Positions 24,868-37,300 of a DNA stretch of 64,000 nt are shown here, piece after piece. Source of the stretch: Cristatella mucedo (Eukaryota; Bryozoa; Phylactolaemata; Cristatellidae); assembly GCA_009760855.2 (NCBI GenBank), contig WPIO01000119.1:1110001-1174000 (forward strand). The letters run 5' to 3'. The position numbers were made by a program, and so were the translations under genes. How positions within the stretch are numbered: position 1 is the first letter of the stretch; every line of letters starts with the position of its first letter. The notes below the pieces were generated by a model. The model searched no databases. It was not told the origin of the DNA and saw only the letters and a list, made by a program, of their open reading frames with translations.

Positions 24868-25946
24868 CCTTTGCTTTGATCCCTCCCAGCCTTCGAGCAC
24901 CTCAAATTCTCTAAACTCACTTGCTGCATGCATTGATGACATCCGCACATGGATGGCAGCAAATTTTCTAAAACTTAACGATGATAAAACGAACTTACTA
25001 GTTATGGGCAAACCCAGTGTGATACAGAGAATGGAAAGGCTGACGCTCAAAATTGGCTCTGCCAGCATATCTCCAGTTGAATCAGCTCGAAATCTAGGTG
25101 TCATATTCCAAAGCGACCTCTCGTTAGACGACCATATCAGCTCCTCAGTCAAATCTGCCTATTTTCAGCTTCATAACATTGCTAAAATTCGGGCTTGTTT
25201 AGATAAGGATACCACGTCTAAGTTGGTCCATGCATTCGTGACATCTCGTCTCGACTTCTGCAACTCACTGCTTACTGGGCTACCAGCATGTGCGATCAGG
25301 CGATTGCAGCTGGTGCAATACTCTGCAGCTTGGTTTGTCTGTCGTGAGCATCGCAGTTGCCACATCACAGCACTTCTCGCCGACCTGCACTGGCTACCAG
25401 TCAAGCAACGGATTGACTTCAAGGTTTTGTCGCTCACTTTTAGGTCCCTTCATTCTATGGCTCCAGCCTATCTCTCCGACATACTACCCCAATCAGGCCA
25501 AGCATCGTACCACCTGCTTTTCAGAATCCAACAGTCTACAAATACCTCCTACAAACCTTAAATCCTTTGGAGACCGTGCATTTAGTTCGTATGCTCCCAA
25601 AGCCTGGAACTTCCTCCCGACCTGCGTCAGAACATCCCCTGACCTGACCACATTTAAAAGTAACTTAAAAACCCACCTATTTAGGACAGCATTTAGTGGG
25701 TCCCTGTGATTCGTCCTGCACGTGCTTATGCGTGCTGACACTGTGCATGCTACCACTAACCACATTTGCATGCTGACCCTGTGCATGTCACCCCTAACCA
25801 TTTTATTCATTTTGCTTGTTTTTCAAGCATGATTTTACTTACCATTCAATTGCATTTCCCTTTGCAGCAAATGTAAAGCGCCTAGAAAGAGATTAAGTTC
25901 TCTGAGGGCGCTTTATCAAATGTATTATTATTATTATTATTATTAG
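24868..25946 (+). mobile_element. CR1/L2-like LINE, 1.1-kb 3' part
   Basis: Plus-strand copy from the RT thumb region ([14 protein letters not shown] frame) through [20 protein letters not shown] and [20 protein letters not shown] to the 3' UTR and (ATT)n tail at about 25924-25945. A frameshift near 25490 separates two open frames. It is close in sequence to the copy at 31343-32835. Confidence 0.9.
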
Positions 25947-26267
25947 AGCCCTTCGTTGGGGAATTTCTAAAAAAAAATTGACCCTCTCAAATGAAATCCT
26001 GAGGCCTGTTGCTAAACAGGCGTGACCTACGGGTACTAAAGATTAGCCAACCGTTTAAGGCTCCCGGCATATAGCTATGACGTCCGGGTTGTCCTTGCCT
26101 GGCATCATAGGGAGAGAAGGACAGGTGAGCAAGATTTGTTCAATAAACTGCATTACACCTCCACGAAGCCGGTCGCAGTCACGGCTTCCCTCCGCTGACG
26201 ATCTATGGTTTTTTAAGTATGTGCTGAGACTACTGCTAATACTACCAGGGAGCAATTATTGCTACTG

Positions 26268-26900
26268 TGATAATAATCATAATAGGCAGTTTTTATAACG
26301 CCCTAAGTGAACTAAATCTCTATCAATTCACCTTAGAGTTCACGATACAAGAAAAGAGAAGCCAGTGGTTAGAGATTCTGCACTGTATCATGATTAGACT
26401 GGCATTCCAAAGCAAGTATCACGCTTAGGCTATCGTGCTAAAGCATTGGAGAAGACACTCAAAGATTGACCGATTAGCAGAACCTCGTAGGGTAGGCTCG
26501 TAGCATTCGTTGCATTGCGAGCAGGTGAGAGGAGAGCGCAAAGCAGCTAAGCACGAAGTAATAACAATGACAAGTTCGCTAAGAGGAGCGGACAGCGCGC
26601 AGCGGAACGCGTGTGTATTTACGTAAGACTCAAATGATGCAAAGTCATCGAAGGTAGTGACCGAAGCCTGAATTGAGTTCCAGACTTTAGGTGCATACGA
26701 ACCGAAGGCCCGCCGGTCGCTGACGATTTCAGCGGGAGACAGGCGAGACTAACAAGAAGCCGTAGAGCGACGCTCTGCGACGGCACGCTCTGTACGGAGC
26801 GAAGAGGTTGCACTGGTAGACTAGTGCGCGTGAGTAAAGCGACCCACTAGCCAGACTTAAAGTCGATGATTCGAAGCGGCTGAATAGGACGCCACTGAAG
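26268..26900 (-). mobile_element. divergent LINE relic
   Basis: Tail-like piece at 26268-26330 (ataataatcataataggcag, aacgccctaagtgaactaaatctc), then 26630-26890 where minus-strand bases recall the SYAPKVWNS (cagactttaggtgcatacga) and IDFK (taaagtcgatgattcg) parts of the RT C-terminus. Confidence 0.55.
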
Positions 26901-27429
26901 CTTTGCTTGAGGGCAAGGAAATACGCTATACCGTGGCACTCTTCCGGCGACTTCCGCTTGCGCTCGGTCTGGATTAAGGCTTCGGCACCCCCCCCCCCCC
27001 GAGAAGCTCATGGTGCACGAGCACAGGGCCGGGCCACTCGCAACGTTTCGGAGGCGAACCGAATGGCTTACCGGCTGGGTTCGCAACGCTGGGCAATCGC
27101 TGGGCCTCAGGAGTACCGAGTTTCCAGACTCTGGGGCAAATTTGGCTGCACAGTTTACTACATGTAGCCCATGCTATCCTCTCAGCAAGCTAGCGGAGAA
27201 AAGCGTCGGGTCAGCAAATGCAGCTATGGCGGACATGTTCAGCCAAGGGCCAATCCTTGAGCGAAGTCCTTCGCTCAATGAGCTGGAGCTGGCGCATCGG
27301 GGACGCACTTCCTGCTCCTGCCACTTTGCTGCAGGCTCGCCGGTTGAGGACCCGGTTGCCTCTGGATGAGCAAGCAATAGCGCCTAGCTCGGCAGATCAG
27401 TCAGCGGTTAGCCAGCTACTGGCCGCTAG

Positions 27430-27568
27430 GTGCCGCCCTGGTGTGGCCCAGCGGTTAAGGTGCTCGCTATCGCCCCGACCAAGATCGGGTCGAGGTCGTG
27501 GGCTCGAGCCCTATGGCATGTGTGAAGCGCCTGAATAGAGACTAAGTTCTCTTAGGCCGCTATACGAA

Positions 27569-27570
<2 letters not shown>
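27430..27570 (+). mobile_element. tRNA-derived SINE (type 1) with LINE-like tail
   Basis: Internal Pol III promoter: box A TGGCCCAGCGG at 27444-27454 and box B-like GGGCTCGAGCCC at 27500-27511. The following gaagcgcctgaatagagactaagttctcttaggccgctata copies the LINE 3' end (gcgcctagaaagagattaagttctctgagggcgcttta). It is followed by an (AT)n array. Confidence 0.82.
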
Positions 27571-27653
<83 letters not shown>

Positions 27654-27674
27654 TAGATAGATGTGTGTGTGTGT

Positions 27675-27755
<81 letters not shown>
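27571..27755. repeat. (AT)n(GA)n(GT)n compound microsatellite
   Basis: AT units (27571-27629), GA and GATA units (27630-27661), then a GT array to about 27755. It starts at the end of a type 1 SINE. Confidence 0.97.
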
Positions 27756-27757
<2 letters not shown>

Positions 27758-27759
27758 CG

Positions 27760-29009
27760 CCGCTCGTGTGTGGAGTGTCAGCGAGGGCCCACAAAGAAGA
27801 AATCATTCAGTACTAGTTCTTGGCAAAAAGGTTCGTTTCATGGTTGGTAGGAAGTGGATTGCAGCCGAGGTAGACAGACACCAATTCTCACCACTACATG
27901 ACGAGATAGAGCTAGCAGACAAGCAAGTAATCGGACGAAATCGTGCAGCCACCTCTTAGACGGCTGAATGTTGGGCTTCTGTCCAAGGCAGCGATGCCAC
28001 GACCAACAGCTCAGTCTCTCCATCGCATCTTCTATAATCATCAATCATCAGCTCACTGCCGGCGATCCATTCCTATCACCTTCACCAGATAGGTGTTGGA
28101 CTGGCAGCCAGATAGATGGTCAAGCTCCTACTGAAGTTGCAAGCGAGGCGAGGGATGGTTGCCGACCTGTCCAGACTAGCCACGCCTCCTTGCCACTCAA
28201 TCAGCTGAGTCGTCATCAGACAGTAAACCAGCCACAAGAAGCGGTCAGATCTCTAGCCGGCCTCGTTACCCTGAGCAGCATGGCAATTGGACTGCTTCTT
28301 AGCACTGCATGCTTTTGGTCTTTGCTCAGCATATACTTGCGATTAGTGCAAGGGAGGATGATTCGGGTAAAGCCGAATCCATTTGCATGTAGGCGTGGCT
28401 CGCTTTAAGGGGAATCGCTCTAAATAAAAATACCTTATATAACGGCTTCCCTGTGGCGTGCTTTCACAACAGATGAGTGGACACGATGCGTGTGCTGCAG
28501 AGAAAACCCGAGAGAAAATCTGACGGAGCCCCAGATACGGCCAAGTGTAAATGTAGAGAAAATAGTGAAACAAAAGTGTCCGAGAATAGAACATTTTTAA
28601 GGTACTTTTAAAAAGACAAATTTTTTAGAATGAGATCGGAAAATTTGACGATTAATTCATGAAAGAAAACTGATTTTGCAAACTGTGTCTAACCACAAAA
28701 TAAAGCGGAAGCAATACATTTACAACTAAAATATTACCTATTTCTGAACTTGATGTGACTTGCGTCTCAACTTGTTGAACCTTGGTATATCAAGGTACAT
28801 GTTAGAAACTTGCTGAGGCACATGCTTGTGACTTGCAAGTAGCTCGATTATAATATAGCTTTGCGCCTGGTAAATTCTATAATTTGGCCAATACTTCGCG
28901 GATCAACGTGAAACTAAAAATATCAGGTCAGCTGTGCTTGTACATCACTGCAGTAGTTTGTTTTTTACCCTAGCGCTCCGAATGGGCAATTTTTGCTAAT
29001 TACTAGCTG
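27760..29009. other. no gene recognised
   Basis: Unique sequence, A/T-rich after 28400. A 146-codon plus frame (27968-28408) has no recognisable motif. Confidence 0.4.
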
Positions 29010-29170
29010 TTTCAACAGCCTCTTTTGTATAACGACAGAAGAGCCTTTACGGCCGCCACCGACGCTTGCAGCAGCGATAAATGATCGCCCACCGCAGGAT
29101 TCGAACCCACGACCTCGGGACCGAGGTCGCGAAAACCAACCGCCTCACCTAGTGTCCCATGACGGCTTAC
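29010..29170 (-). mobile_element. tRNA-derived SINE (type 2)
   Basis: Minus strand: box A-like ACACTAGGTGAGGCGGTTGG, then a perfect box B GGTTCGAATCC (plus 29097-29107), the body tgcggtgggcgatca...cgtaaaggctcttctgtcg and a short end ataca aaagaggctgttgaaaca. A copy at 49231-49392 matches along the whole length. Confidence 0.82.
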
Positions 29171-29799
29171 CAACTGGACGAAGCTAAGCGGGCAGCGAAG
29201 CAGCGACTGCTCGCGGGATTGCCAGCAATACTTGGCCTCCATTTCTGATGTCCGGTCTCAGCGTGTGTTCCCTGGGCTTCCTTCTTCCACTTCCGATCGG
29301 CTCACCTCCGACCTGACTGATCTCAGTCCATCGTTCATCCACCGTCGATATTTCCATCTTACGCTACGGTTCTTCGCGAGTTATCAGCTCCTTGAACGAC
29401 AGAGGTCATTTTTTAGCAAACGGCCTTGCCGTTCAGGTAAGCACCTTGACCTCGGTCATTGAAGGCGAGCAGCATAACCCCAGGGTCAAACCAGGGATGG
29501 CAGCAAACTTCCTCAAATTGAATCGCTAAATCTGTACTAGTTATGTATCTCCATCTCTAACGCAAAGACCATGTGGGTATTTTTATGTAGTTTTGTTATA
29601 GCAAACTTTAAAGCCTTTGAAGCATTCGGTTACATACTGTAGCCAAGAGACTTCATCTCAAGAAGCAAAGAGAAAGTAAGCACAGGTTATTGGCAAATCT
29701 AGCGTTACCACGAATTGGAAAGCCTAACCCTAAAAATGCGCCTGACCAGCCAATCTTTTGTATTATTTGCAGGCTCCGTAGATGACACATAGACTTTAT

Positions 29800-30185
29800 T
29801 CTCACCAATCTGTACCGGCTCTACATCAAGTAGCATACCGACTTCAAGGTATTGTCACTCATTTTTAGATCTCTCCATTCTCTTGCTCCCACCTACCAAT
29901 CTAAATTACCTTCTTCTCTTATTTCGCATCATACCAACTGCTATTCTGATAGTGTAGCTGTGGCCGACCTCAAATCCTTTTGAGACCGTGCCGTTAGTTC
30001 GCATACTTCTAAAGCCTAAAAATCCTCTGCCGTCCCGACATCCCCCGAGGACTTTACATTTTAAAGCTAAACACACAAAATTTATTCATAGCAGCATTTG
30101 CTTGGTCCCTTTGCCAGAATTTCTAGGATATTTAAGCTGTGTAGAAAGATTGAGTTCTATCAGGGCACTGTTTACTTTTATTATC
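29800..30185 (+). mobile_element. degenerate LINE RT C-terminus and 3' end
   Basis: Plus-strand similarity to the LINE at the [16 protein letters not shown] segment (gacttcaaggtattgtcactc, about 29848), the FGDRAF-like segment near 29970 and the ttgagttctatcagggcactg end near 30150. Heavily decayed. Confidence 0.65.
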
Positions 30186-30413
30186 AGGTTGAGCACCTCA
30201 CCACTCGTTCAGCACTTATATGTAATAGTCTGAATTAATTCAATCATTCACTGCTTACCTTCATACACTGGAGTTTTTGCTTCACATGATTTGATAGTCT
30301 GCATACATTAGCCTGCATGTGCATTTAGGTAAACTGTGGCTGCATACTTTCTAGATTTAAGCATCGGCTATTGAATCTTGCTACAAATAAGTTTGCCCAT
30401 TCATTATAATACA

Positions 30414-30419
30414 TTTATT
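30414..30419 (-). terminator. candidate polyadenylation signal for the C6orf62 gene
   Basis: The minus strand reads AATAAA about 330 bases after the C6orf62 stop codon, inside an A/T-rich stretch. It is the first canonical hexamer seen downstream. Another lies at 30177-30182. Use of either is inferred. Confidence 0.35.
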
Positions 30420-30749
30420 TCTAAGAGATATATTTAGAAATGAATGAAAAGCTGGGTGACACTTTGTAAAGGACAATAACACAAGTTACAGGCAGAAAAG
30501 AACGAACATCGCATGCACAGCTCAAATCGGATGACATGGATATACAAGCCGAAAACAAGTTTTTCGGGTACAGATGATGTATCTCAAATCTGGATGCATA
30601 GGCTGCATCCAAACTCTACCAGTTCGAGACATGCAAAACCTCACGCAGACTAACTACATTGAACAGCAAGCAAAAAAGCAGTCGCGAACAAGGTTGCAGT
30701 CGACAAGATGAATCAAGGGCAGATTGGGTGGCTGCCCGTGTTCGTGGAG

Positions 30750-30875
30750 CTAGTCATTGCCCTCCTGGCCAGCATTGCCACAGTGTTGCTTTAGCAGTGG
30801 GCGTGGAATGGCCGTCAGTGGGCTGGAGCTCAGAAGATCCTGCGCCGAGCCAGGTGCCCAGTGCATCAGCTGGTC
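30750..30875 (-). CDS. C6orf62: C6orf62 exon 7 (stop codon exon)
   Basis: Forty-one codons and a TAG stop after acceptor TTGTCTGTAG. The first 15 residues, [15 protein letters not shown], match the conserved human end EQLTHWAVGTIEDHL. The following 26 residues, to GQEGND, have no counterpart in the short human tail. If another acceptor or a later exon exists, this tail would change. Confidence 0.85.
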   Translation of the reverse strand, partial: DQLMHWAPGSAQDLLSSSPLTAIPRPLLKQHCGNAGQEGND

Positions 30876-31341
30876 CTACAGACAATGAGCAGCAGTGGCT
30901 AGCAATGGGCGAATGCACTGCGTGAGCACTGCTTCACGAGCTGGTGGCGACGAGATGGTGAAGTGATTGGGATTTACTGTGGCTGCACGAGCACGCCAAG
31001 AAACTCGGCAGCTTGCTAACGTGCACAAAAGCACATGCATACACGACGACCGAAGCAGGCACGAGGAGTGACATTGGACTTGGAAGCTCGGCAAAGGGCC
31101 ACCGCCAGCTATTCTGCCTTGGCACTGCAACGTGCTGCAACAGCACACCTACCTGGCTGATGTACAAACACAGGCTGCTAAGTTTGAAGACAGTCGTGTT
31201 GCTTTTTGCTGCCTAAAAAACGAATACCGGCAGCAGCTGTCACACTGCACACAAACAGCAAGTAAGCGTTTTCTCGATTGAAAGAACACACTCTGCTCAA
31301 CAGGCACACATCACACGAGCGGCAAGCCAAGTGCAGGCAAC

Positions 31342-31382
<41 letters not shown>

Positions 31383-34300
31383 TCACTTGATAAAGCGCCC
31401 TCAGAGAACTCAATCTCTCTCTAGGCGCTTTACATTTGCTGTAAAGTGAAATGCAATTAAATGGTAAGTAAAATCATGCTTGAAAAACAACAAAATGAAT
31501 AACATGGTTAGGGGTGACATGCACAGGGTCAGCATGCAAATGTGGTTAGTGGCAGCATGCACAGTGTCAGCATGCATAAGCACATCAAGGACGAATCACA
31601 GGGACCCACTAAATGCTGTCCTAAATAGGTGTTTTTAGGTTCCTTTTAAATGTGGTCAGGTCAGGGGATGTTCTGACGCAGGTCGGGAGGGAGTTCCAGG
31701 CTTTGGGAGCATATGAACTAAATGCACGGTCTCCAAAGGATTTAAGGTTTGTACGAGGTATTTCTAGACTGTTGGATTCCGAGAAGCGGGTGGTACGATG
31801 CTTGGCCTGATGGGGTAGTATATCTGACAGATAGGCTGGAGCCATAGAATGAAGGGACCTAAAAGTGAGCGACAAAACCTTGAAGTCAATCCGTTGCTTG
31901 ACTGGTAGCCAGTGCAGGTCGGCGAGAAGTGGAGTAATGTGGCAACTGTGACGCTCACGACAGACAAGCCTAGCTGCAGAGTTTTGCACCAGCTGCAATC
32001 GCCTGATCGCACATGCTGGTAGGCCAGTAAGCAGTGAGTTGCAGAAGTCGAGACGGGATGTCACGAATGCACGAACTAACTTGGACGTGGTATCTTTATC
32101 TAAACAAGCCCGAATTTTAGCAATGTTATGAAGCTGAAAATAGGCGGATTTGACTGTGGAGCTGATATGGTCGTCTAACGAGAGGTCGCTTTGGAATATG
32201 ACACCTAGATTCCGAGCTGATTCGACAGGAGATATGCTGGCAGAGCCAATTTTGAGAGTCAGCCTTTCCAATCTCTGGATCACACTGGGTTTGCCCATAA
32301 CTAGCAAGTTAGTTATATCATCGTTAAGTTTTAGAAAATTTGCTGCCATCCGTGTGCGGATGTCATCAATGCATGCAGCTAGTGAGTTGAGAGAGTTTGA
32401 GGTGCTCGAAGGCTGGGAGGGATCAAAGCAAAGGTACAACTGAGTGTCATCCGCATAGAAGTGAAAGCCTAGATTGTGCTTGGCAATCACATCAGCAAGA
32501 GGCAGAGTATAAACCGTGAAAAGAACCGGACCTAGCACGGAGCCCTGAGGTACTCCATATTTCAGAGGTACTTCAGATGACCTTTGTCCATTCACGTCCA
32601 TACTCTGGAGTCTCCCACTGATATAGGACCTGAACTACTGCAGAGCAGTGCCAGTGATGCCCAGGCGAGATGAGAGGCCCTCTAGAAGAACTTTGTGATC
32701 GATGGTATCAAAAGCTGCCGAAAGATCGAGCAAAACAAGCAGAGACACTCTACCCATGTCTGCATTCCTAAGTAGGTCGTTGTATACCCGAAGCAATGCT
32801 GACTCTGTGGAGTGATTAGCTCTAAGCTGCATGCAAATAAATAATTAAATAATTCATTTATATAGCGCCCCAAGTGAACTTAATCTCTATTCAGGCGCTT
32901 CACATATGCCTCGGGGCTCGAGCCCACGACCTCAGTCAGACCTTGGTCGGGGCGAGCACCTTAACCGCTAGATGTACACGGGCGAACGTCCCAGGTCCCG
33001 TCACCCGAAAACTTGCAGCCACGTCATTCGACTGAGGCGGTTAAGGTGAGGGTACTGATAACCGATGGAAAAGATCAGAGGGTTCTGGGCAAGGTTCTGG
33101 AGAGAAGCAGAGGTCGGTCTACGTATTGACAGAAGATCAGAGGCAAAGATATATCTCGCATTTTCCCGGCAAATGAGGAACTGACCAAAATGCGTTGCCT
33201 AGTAAGATAAGACATAAGACAAGTATATGGCAATGCACACGTTCTGAGTACAGTCGGCAATGCTGTGGTTCGTAAGCCGGCTCATTAACTACATGTCTGC
33301 CTTACTTTGCCTGGTTACTACCAGTGGTAACTCGCATTTATGCTATCAATCGCATGCAATTCCACTGCCCCTGTGTCCTCCTCACACTGCCTTTACCTGT
33401 GGCAGCTGCAAAAATAGCAGTTCCTTACAAATAGTGGGCCCCCCACCCACACACCATCCACATACACTCAGGGTTATGTCAGACAGGCTCGTGATTTTCG
33501 TGTTAAGTGTACGAAAGCAATGGCACCAAAGCTGCACACATCACGAAGTAATATGGAGTAGGTTCTCCTCAGTTTTTGAGGACCTCATGCGATTGACGAG
33601 GCATCGAAGCTACCAGCTGCTGAATAGTTTCGTTAGATGTACTTGCCTAAGGGGCCTTTGCAGTCAAGTCACACTCGTCTGGCTATTGGGTTGAGATTGC
33701 TTTTTAACCACCAATCTAGGTCACCCCACGTGTGTTCTATGCGATTCAAATTAGGCGACTGACTTGGCCAATCCATAGGCTCGACAGCACTGCTCTCATT
33801 TCTATTTTCTACCACACTTTGCATCATATTGAGGGTAATTATCTTCCTCAAGAATGAACTCGTTGCTCAACATTCGTCGGGCACACGGAATGCCAATGTT
33901 TTTTCGGCACGTCAGTGCAAAATTTTGGTCCATGGTGCCGCGAATGTGATGCCGACTTCCAATACCTTTATCAAAAAAAGAGGACAAAACAACGATTCCT
34001 TGCAATACGGCTACACTTCATAGTTTGCTGCCGGTATCCACCTCTGCATTGCAAACTCATTCTTCGGCTTAACTTGAACCTGCCATTTGTTGCCACCGAA
34101 GAGTTGAAATGACACATGTCCAATAAATCGAGCATTAATCTTCACGCATCCATTGAGCACGGCGTTTGGCAAGAGCATTTCAGCTTTATGACGGTCACTC
34201 AGCCAATATGAACATTTTCTCCTTCCTAGTTCGATGTTTCATTGGTTGCTTGCTAGATTTGGTCCTCGTAGAGGCTTCCAGTGACTTTGCTAGCTCAGGC

Positions 34301-37300
34301 CAAGCTGGCCTTCCTATCGAGTAGTGCAGCCATCTTCAGCAGATGCTCCTCTCTGCTCGATGTGCCGTTCTAGCGACCTAAGCAACGCCTGCTTGCCATG
34401 GAGCCGTTCACAGTGTGAATTGCCAGATTGGGAAAATTGGAACTCACAAAACCACGTCTCATTCCAAGTACTTGTGAGATCTTCCAAATGATTCCACCCA
34501 GCTTGTAAAGGGTCATCGAAGTCGCTATGCTAATTAGCCTTCGAGATGCTGCAGTGGCAACGGTTGACACCCAATTGACCGCAAAGGGAAGCCAAAACAG
34601 ACACCGAGAGCATCTCCCACACTCCTGGCGCTCTGAAACAAAATCACATTAACCTTCTTCAGAGTTTAATTGCACTAAAGTACTGATTTTAAAAATGACG
34701 AATATATGCCCTGAAATCGGTCTGACTTATTCGCTGGAAAACCGTACCCATATATCATCGTTACCATGCCTACACGTCAAACCACACGGTGCTATTCATC
34801 ATTAATGTTGCCCAGGTCATCACTCCCAAGCCTTTAAGCTGCTTTTAGACCCGAAAGCTAGGACATTATGACTATCTCAGGAGAGCATAAATATGTATGG
34901 TCCCGAGTGCATGTAGTCGATCGAGGCCTCGCCATTGAAAATGTCACCCGAGAAAGAGATTCAGTTCTCTGAGGGTACTATAAAAATATTATTGTAATTA
35001 TTATTATTCCCGACACCCGGGAACCTTGATGATTCCCAGCAACGAGATCTCTCCTATTGCCAGGTAAGGGCAGACTCACCAATTGCCAAACAACGATGCT
35101 TCCGACTCTGAACAGTAAAGACATGGCTAGTTCGAACATAAGACTGGTACTCGGTGACTCAACTCCAAACGATCTAGGTGTGCATGCAGCCTCGATGAGG
35201 CATGCTGTGGCCTTCTTCACAGCATCCAAGCATCGAACCAGACCATAGGCATCCAACAAGAACCAGACGAATCAAGGGGAGACTACGAATTAACAGAAGC
35301 AGCACAGTCTACACAAGATGAATGTCTGCAAGGCAAGCACTCAGTTTGTCTGTTGCTGAAACAGATTCTGACGGTTTAAATGACAAATACAGCTGAGTAT
35401 CATCAGCATAAACGTGACAGCTTATACCATGGACCCAAATCATGTTTCCTAGAGGTTCAGTACAAATGAATAACCGCAAAGGACTGAAAACGAACCCTTG
35501 TGGGGAATGCTTGGGTGACTGTCTGGTGGATGAGACCTGACCCTACACGATATGGATTGAACACGATCAGACAAGTACGACTTGAGCCACAGCAGAGCCT
35601 CGTTTCCCAAACCAATCATTGTTCCCAACTCTTCAAGTAGGATATCGCGATCAATAGCAGGCAGATCGAATCGAAGGCATCTGATAGATCCAGCAGGGCT
35701 CCTTTATTGCCAGCTGAAAGTGGTAGTGAAAGTCATTAAGGACCTTCTGTTGCTATAAATGAGGCTGTTGAATCGGATATTTCACTAGCATACTAATAAT
35801 CATAGTTTAAAAATAGCAACCGGGTTGCCCTCACTGCCAACCAAAGAAAAAGCAAGCCTTTACAGGACAGCTGCTCCTCATTAACAAGAAAGCAGAATCA
35901 CACCATCTCAAGCACTTCAGTCTCACCGACTAAATAGCCAACTACAAACCAGACAGCACCATCGACGTGCACACCACTACATTTTAAAGCAATAAAATCT
36001 GGTCACGGGCACATAGCCAGACGGTCACGGGCGCAGGCTTTCAGGAAATACAAGTTCTGGCACGACAAGCAAGCTTTGCCTCGGACTGTATGGATAAGTG
36101 AAGAAAACTTCTGCTCCAATGATAGTAGGAAGTGCATAACGACTGTACATGCCCAAACCTTACCTGGATGTACTGCCGATTGAGAAACAGGAAGACGGAC
36201 TGCCCTGGGTTGCAGATCACTAGGTTGGCATTCTTGTTCTTCTTCCCGAACAGAGAGGCAAGCTGTCGCTCATAGTCGGCACTTAAGAACTCGAACTTCA
36301 CCTGCCCAAGGACGGAGACTCGTGATAAGCACGCAGACCGCAAACACGACTCGAGATAAGCATGCAGACCACAAACACGACTGCTGAGCATGACGGCAGA
36401 AAGACGAGAGCAACACGAGTGGGAGGAACCGAGCAATGAGAGCTCGGAGAGCAGAGCAGAAGGGCAGGAAAAAAGAGCTAGTAGAGCTGGAGCAGCCGAG
36501 CATGAGCAGAGCAGGGCAATGAGACCCGTAAGAGCAGAACAGAGGAGAGCGGTAGGCGCAGAGCTCGAGAAGCAGAGCATTGACAGCTGGAGCACAAGTG
36601 CACGACAGGAGCAGAGCAACGAGAGCAGGAGAATGAGAGCTGGTGGATCAGAGACATGCGACTGAAGGAGCAGAGCAAGCAGGATCAGAAGGACAGCGAT
36701 CGGGAGAGGAGCAGAGCAACGAGAGTGTGGGGGGGGAGAGAGAGGCAGCACGAAAATACTCGGCACCATACCAGGTGTGGCTTGAACATGTGATCGCCAT
36801 CACCTTTCCATTTAGAAAACAGCAGCACTGACAGGCTGTGGACATCGCCTCGTGGCCACAGATGAAAATCGATTCCTGTAGTGCAGCCCATGACGTCCTA
36901 CGGACACGAATAGCAATTGACACCGCTGTCATGCTTGCTTCCACTGCAGGGGCGGGCTTACTAGTAGGCAAAACAGTTGCCCACCTTGCGTAAGGAACGC
37001 CACTGATGGGCATGCAGCTGCACGACATCTCTCCTCAGAAGTTCCAGGGAGCTTTCCAAAGAGTACGCCTCCTCCTGCAAAGCAGACGGTGCTTGACAAG
37101 CGGACATCCTGCCAGAGAAGAAAAGCAGGACTCGAAGGCACACGGTGCAGAAGGGATCCCCCAAAAAAAGAGGTCTGAGCAGAGCATGAGATCGGCACAT
37201 TATTTACATGCTGAGTCATGCGGCCTTCATAAGTACATCGTACTTCTAAAGGCTTGACGTTGCTTCCACCATCCCCCATCCACCATCGGGAGTGCAAGGT

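Noticed and set aside
27440-27515. Functional tRNA gene
   Set aside because: Box A and box B are present, but the cloverleaf arms do not pair properly and a LINE-like tail follows. It is a SINE head; the same holds for the other SINE copies.
30876-31148. 90-codon minus-strand open frame between C6orf62 exons 6 and 7
   Set aside because: Its translation does not match the family at any frame. The region is intron 6 (277 bases).
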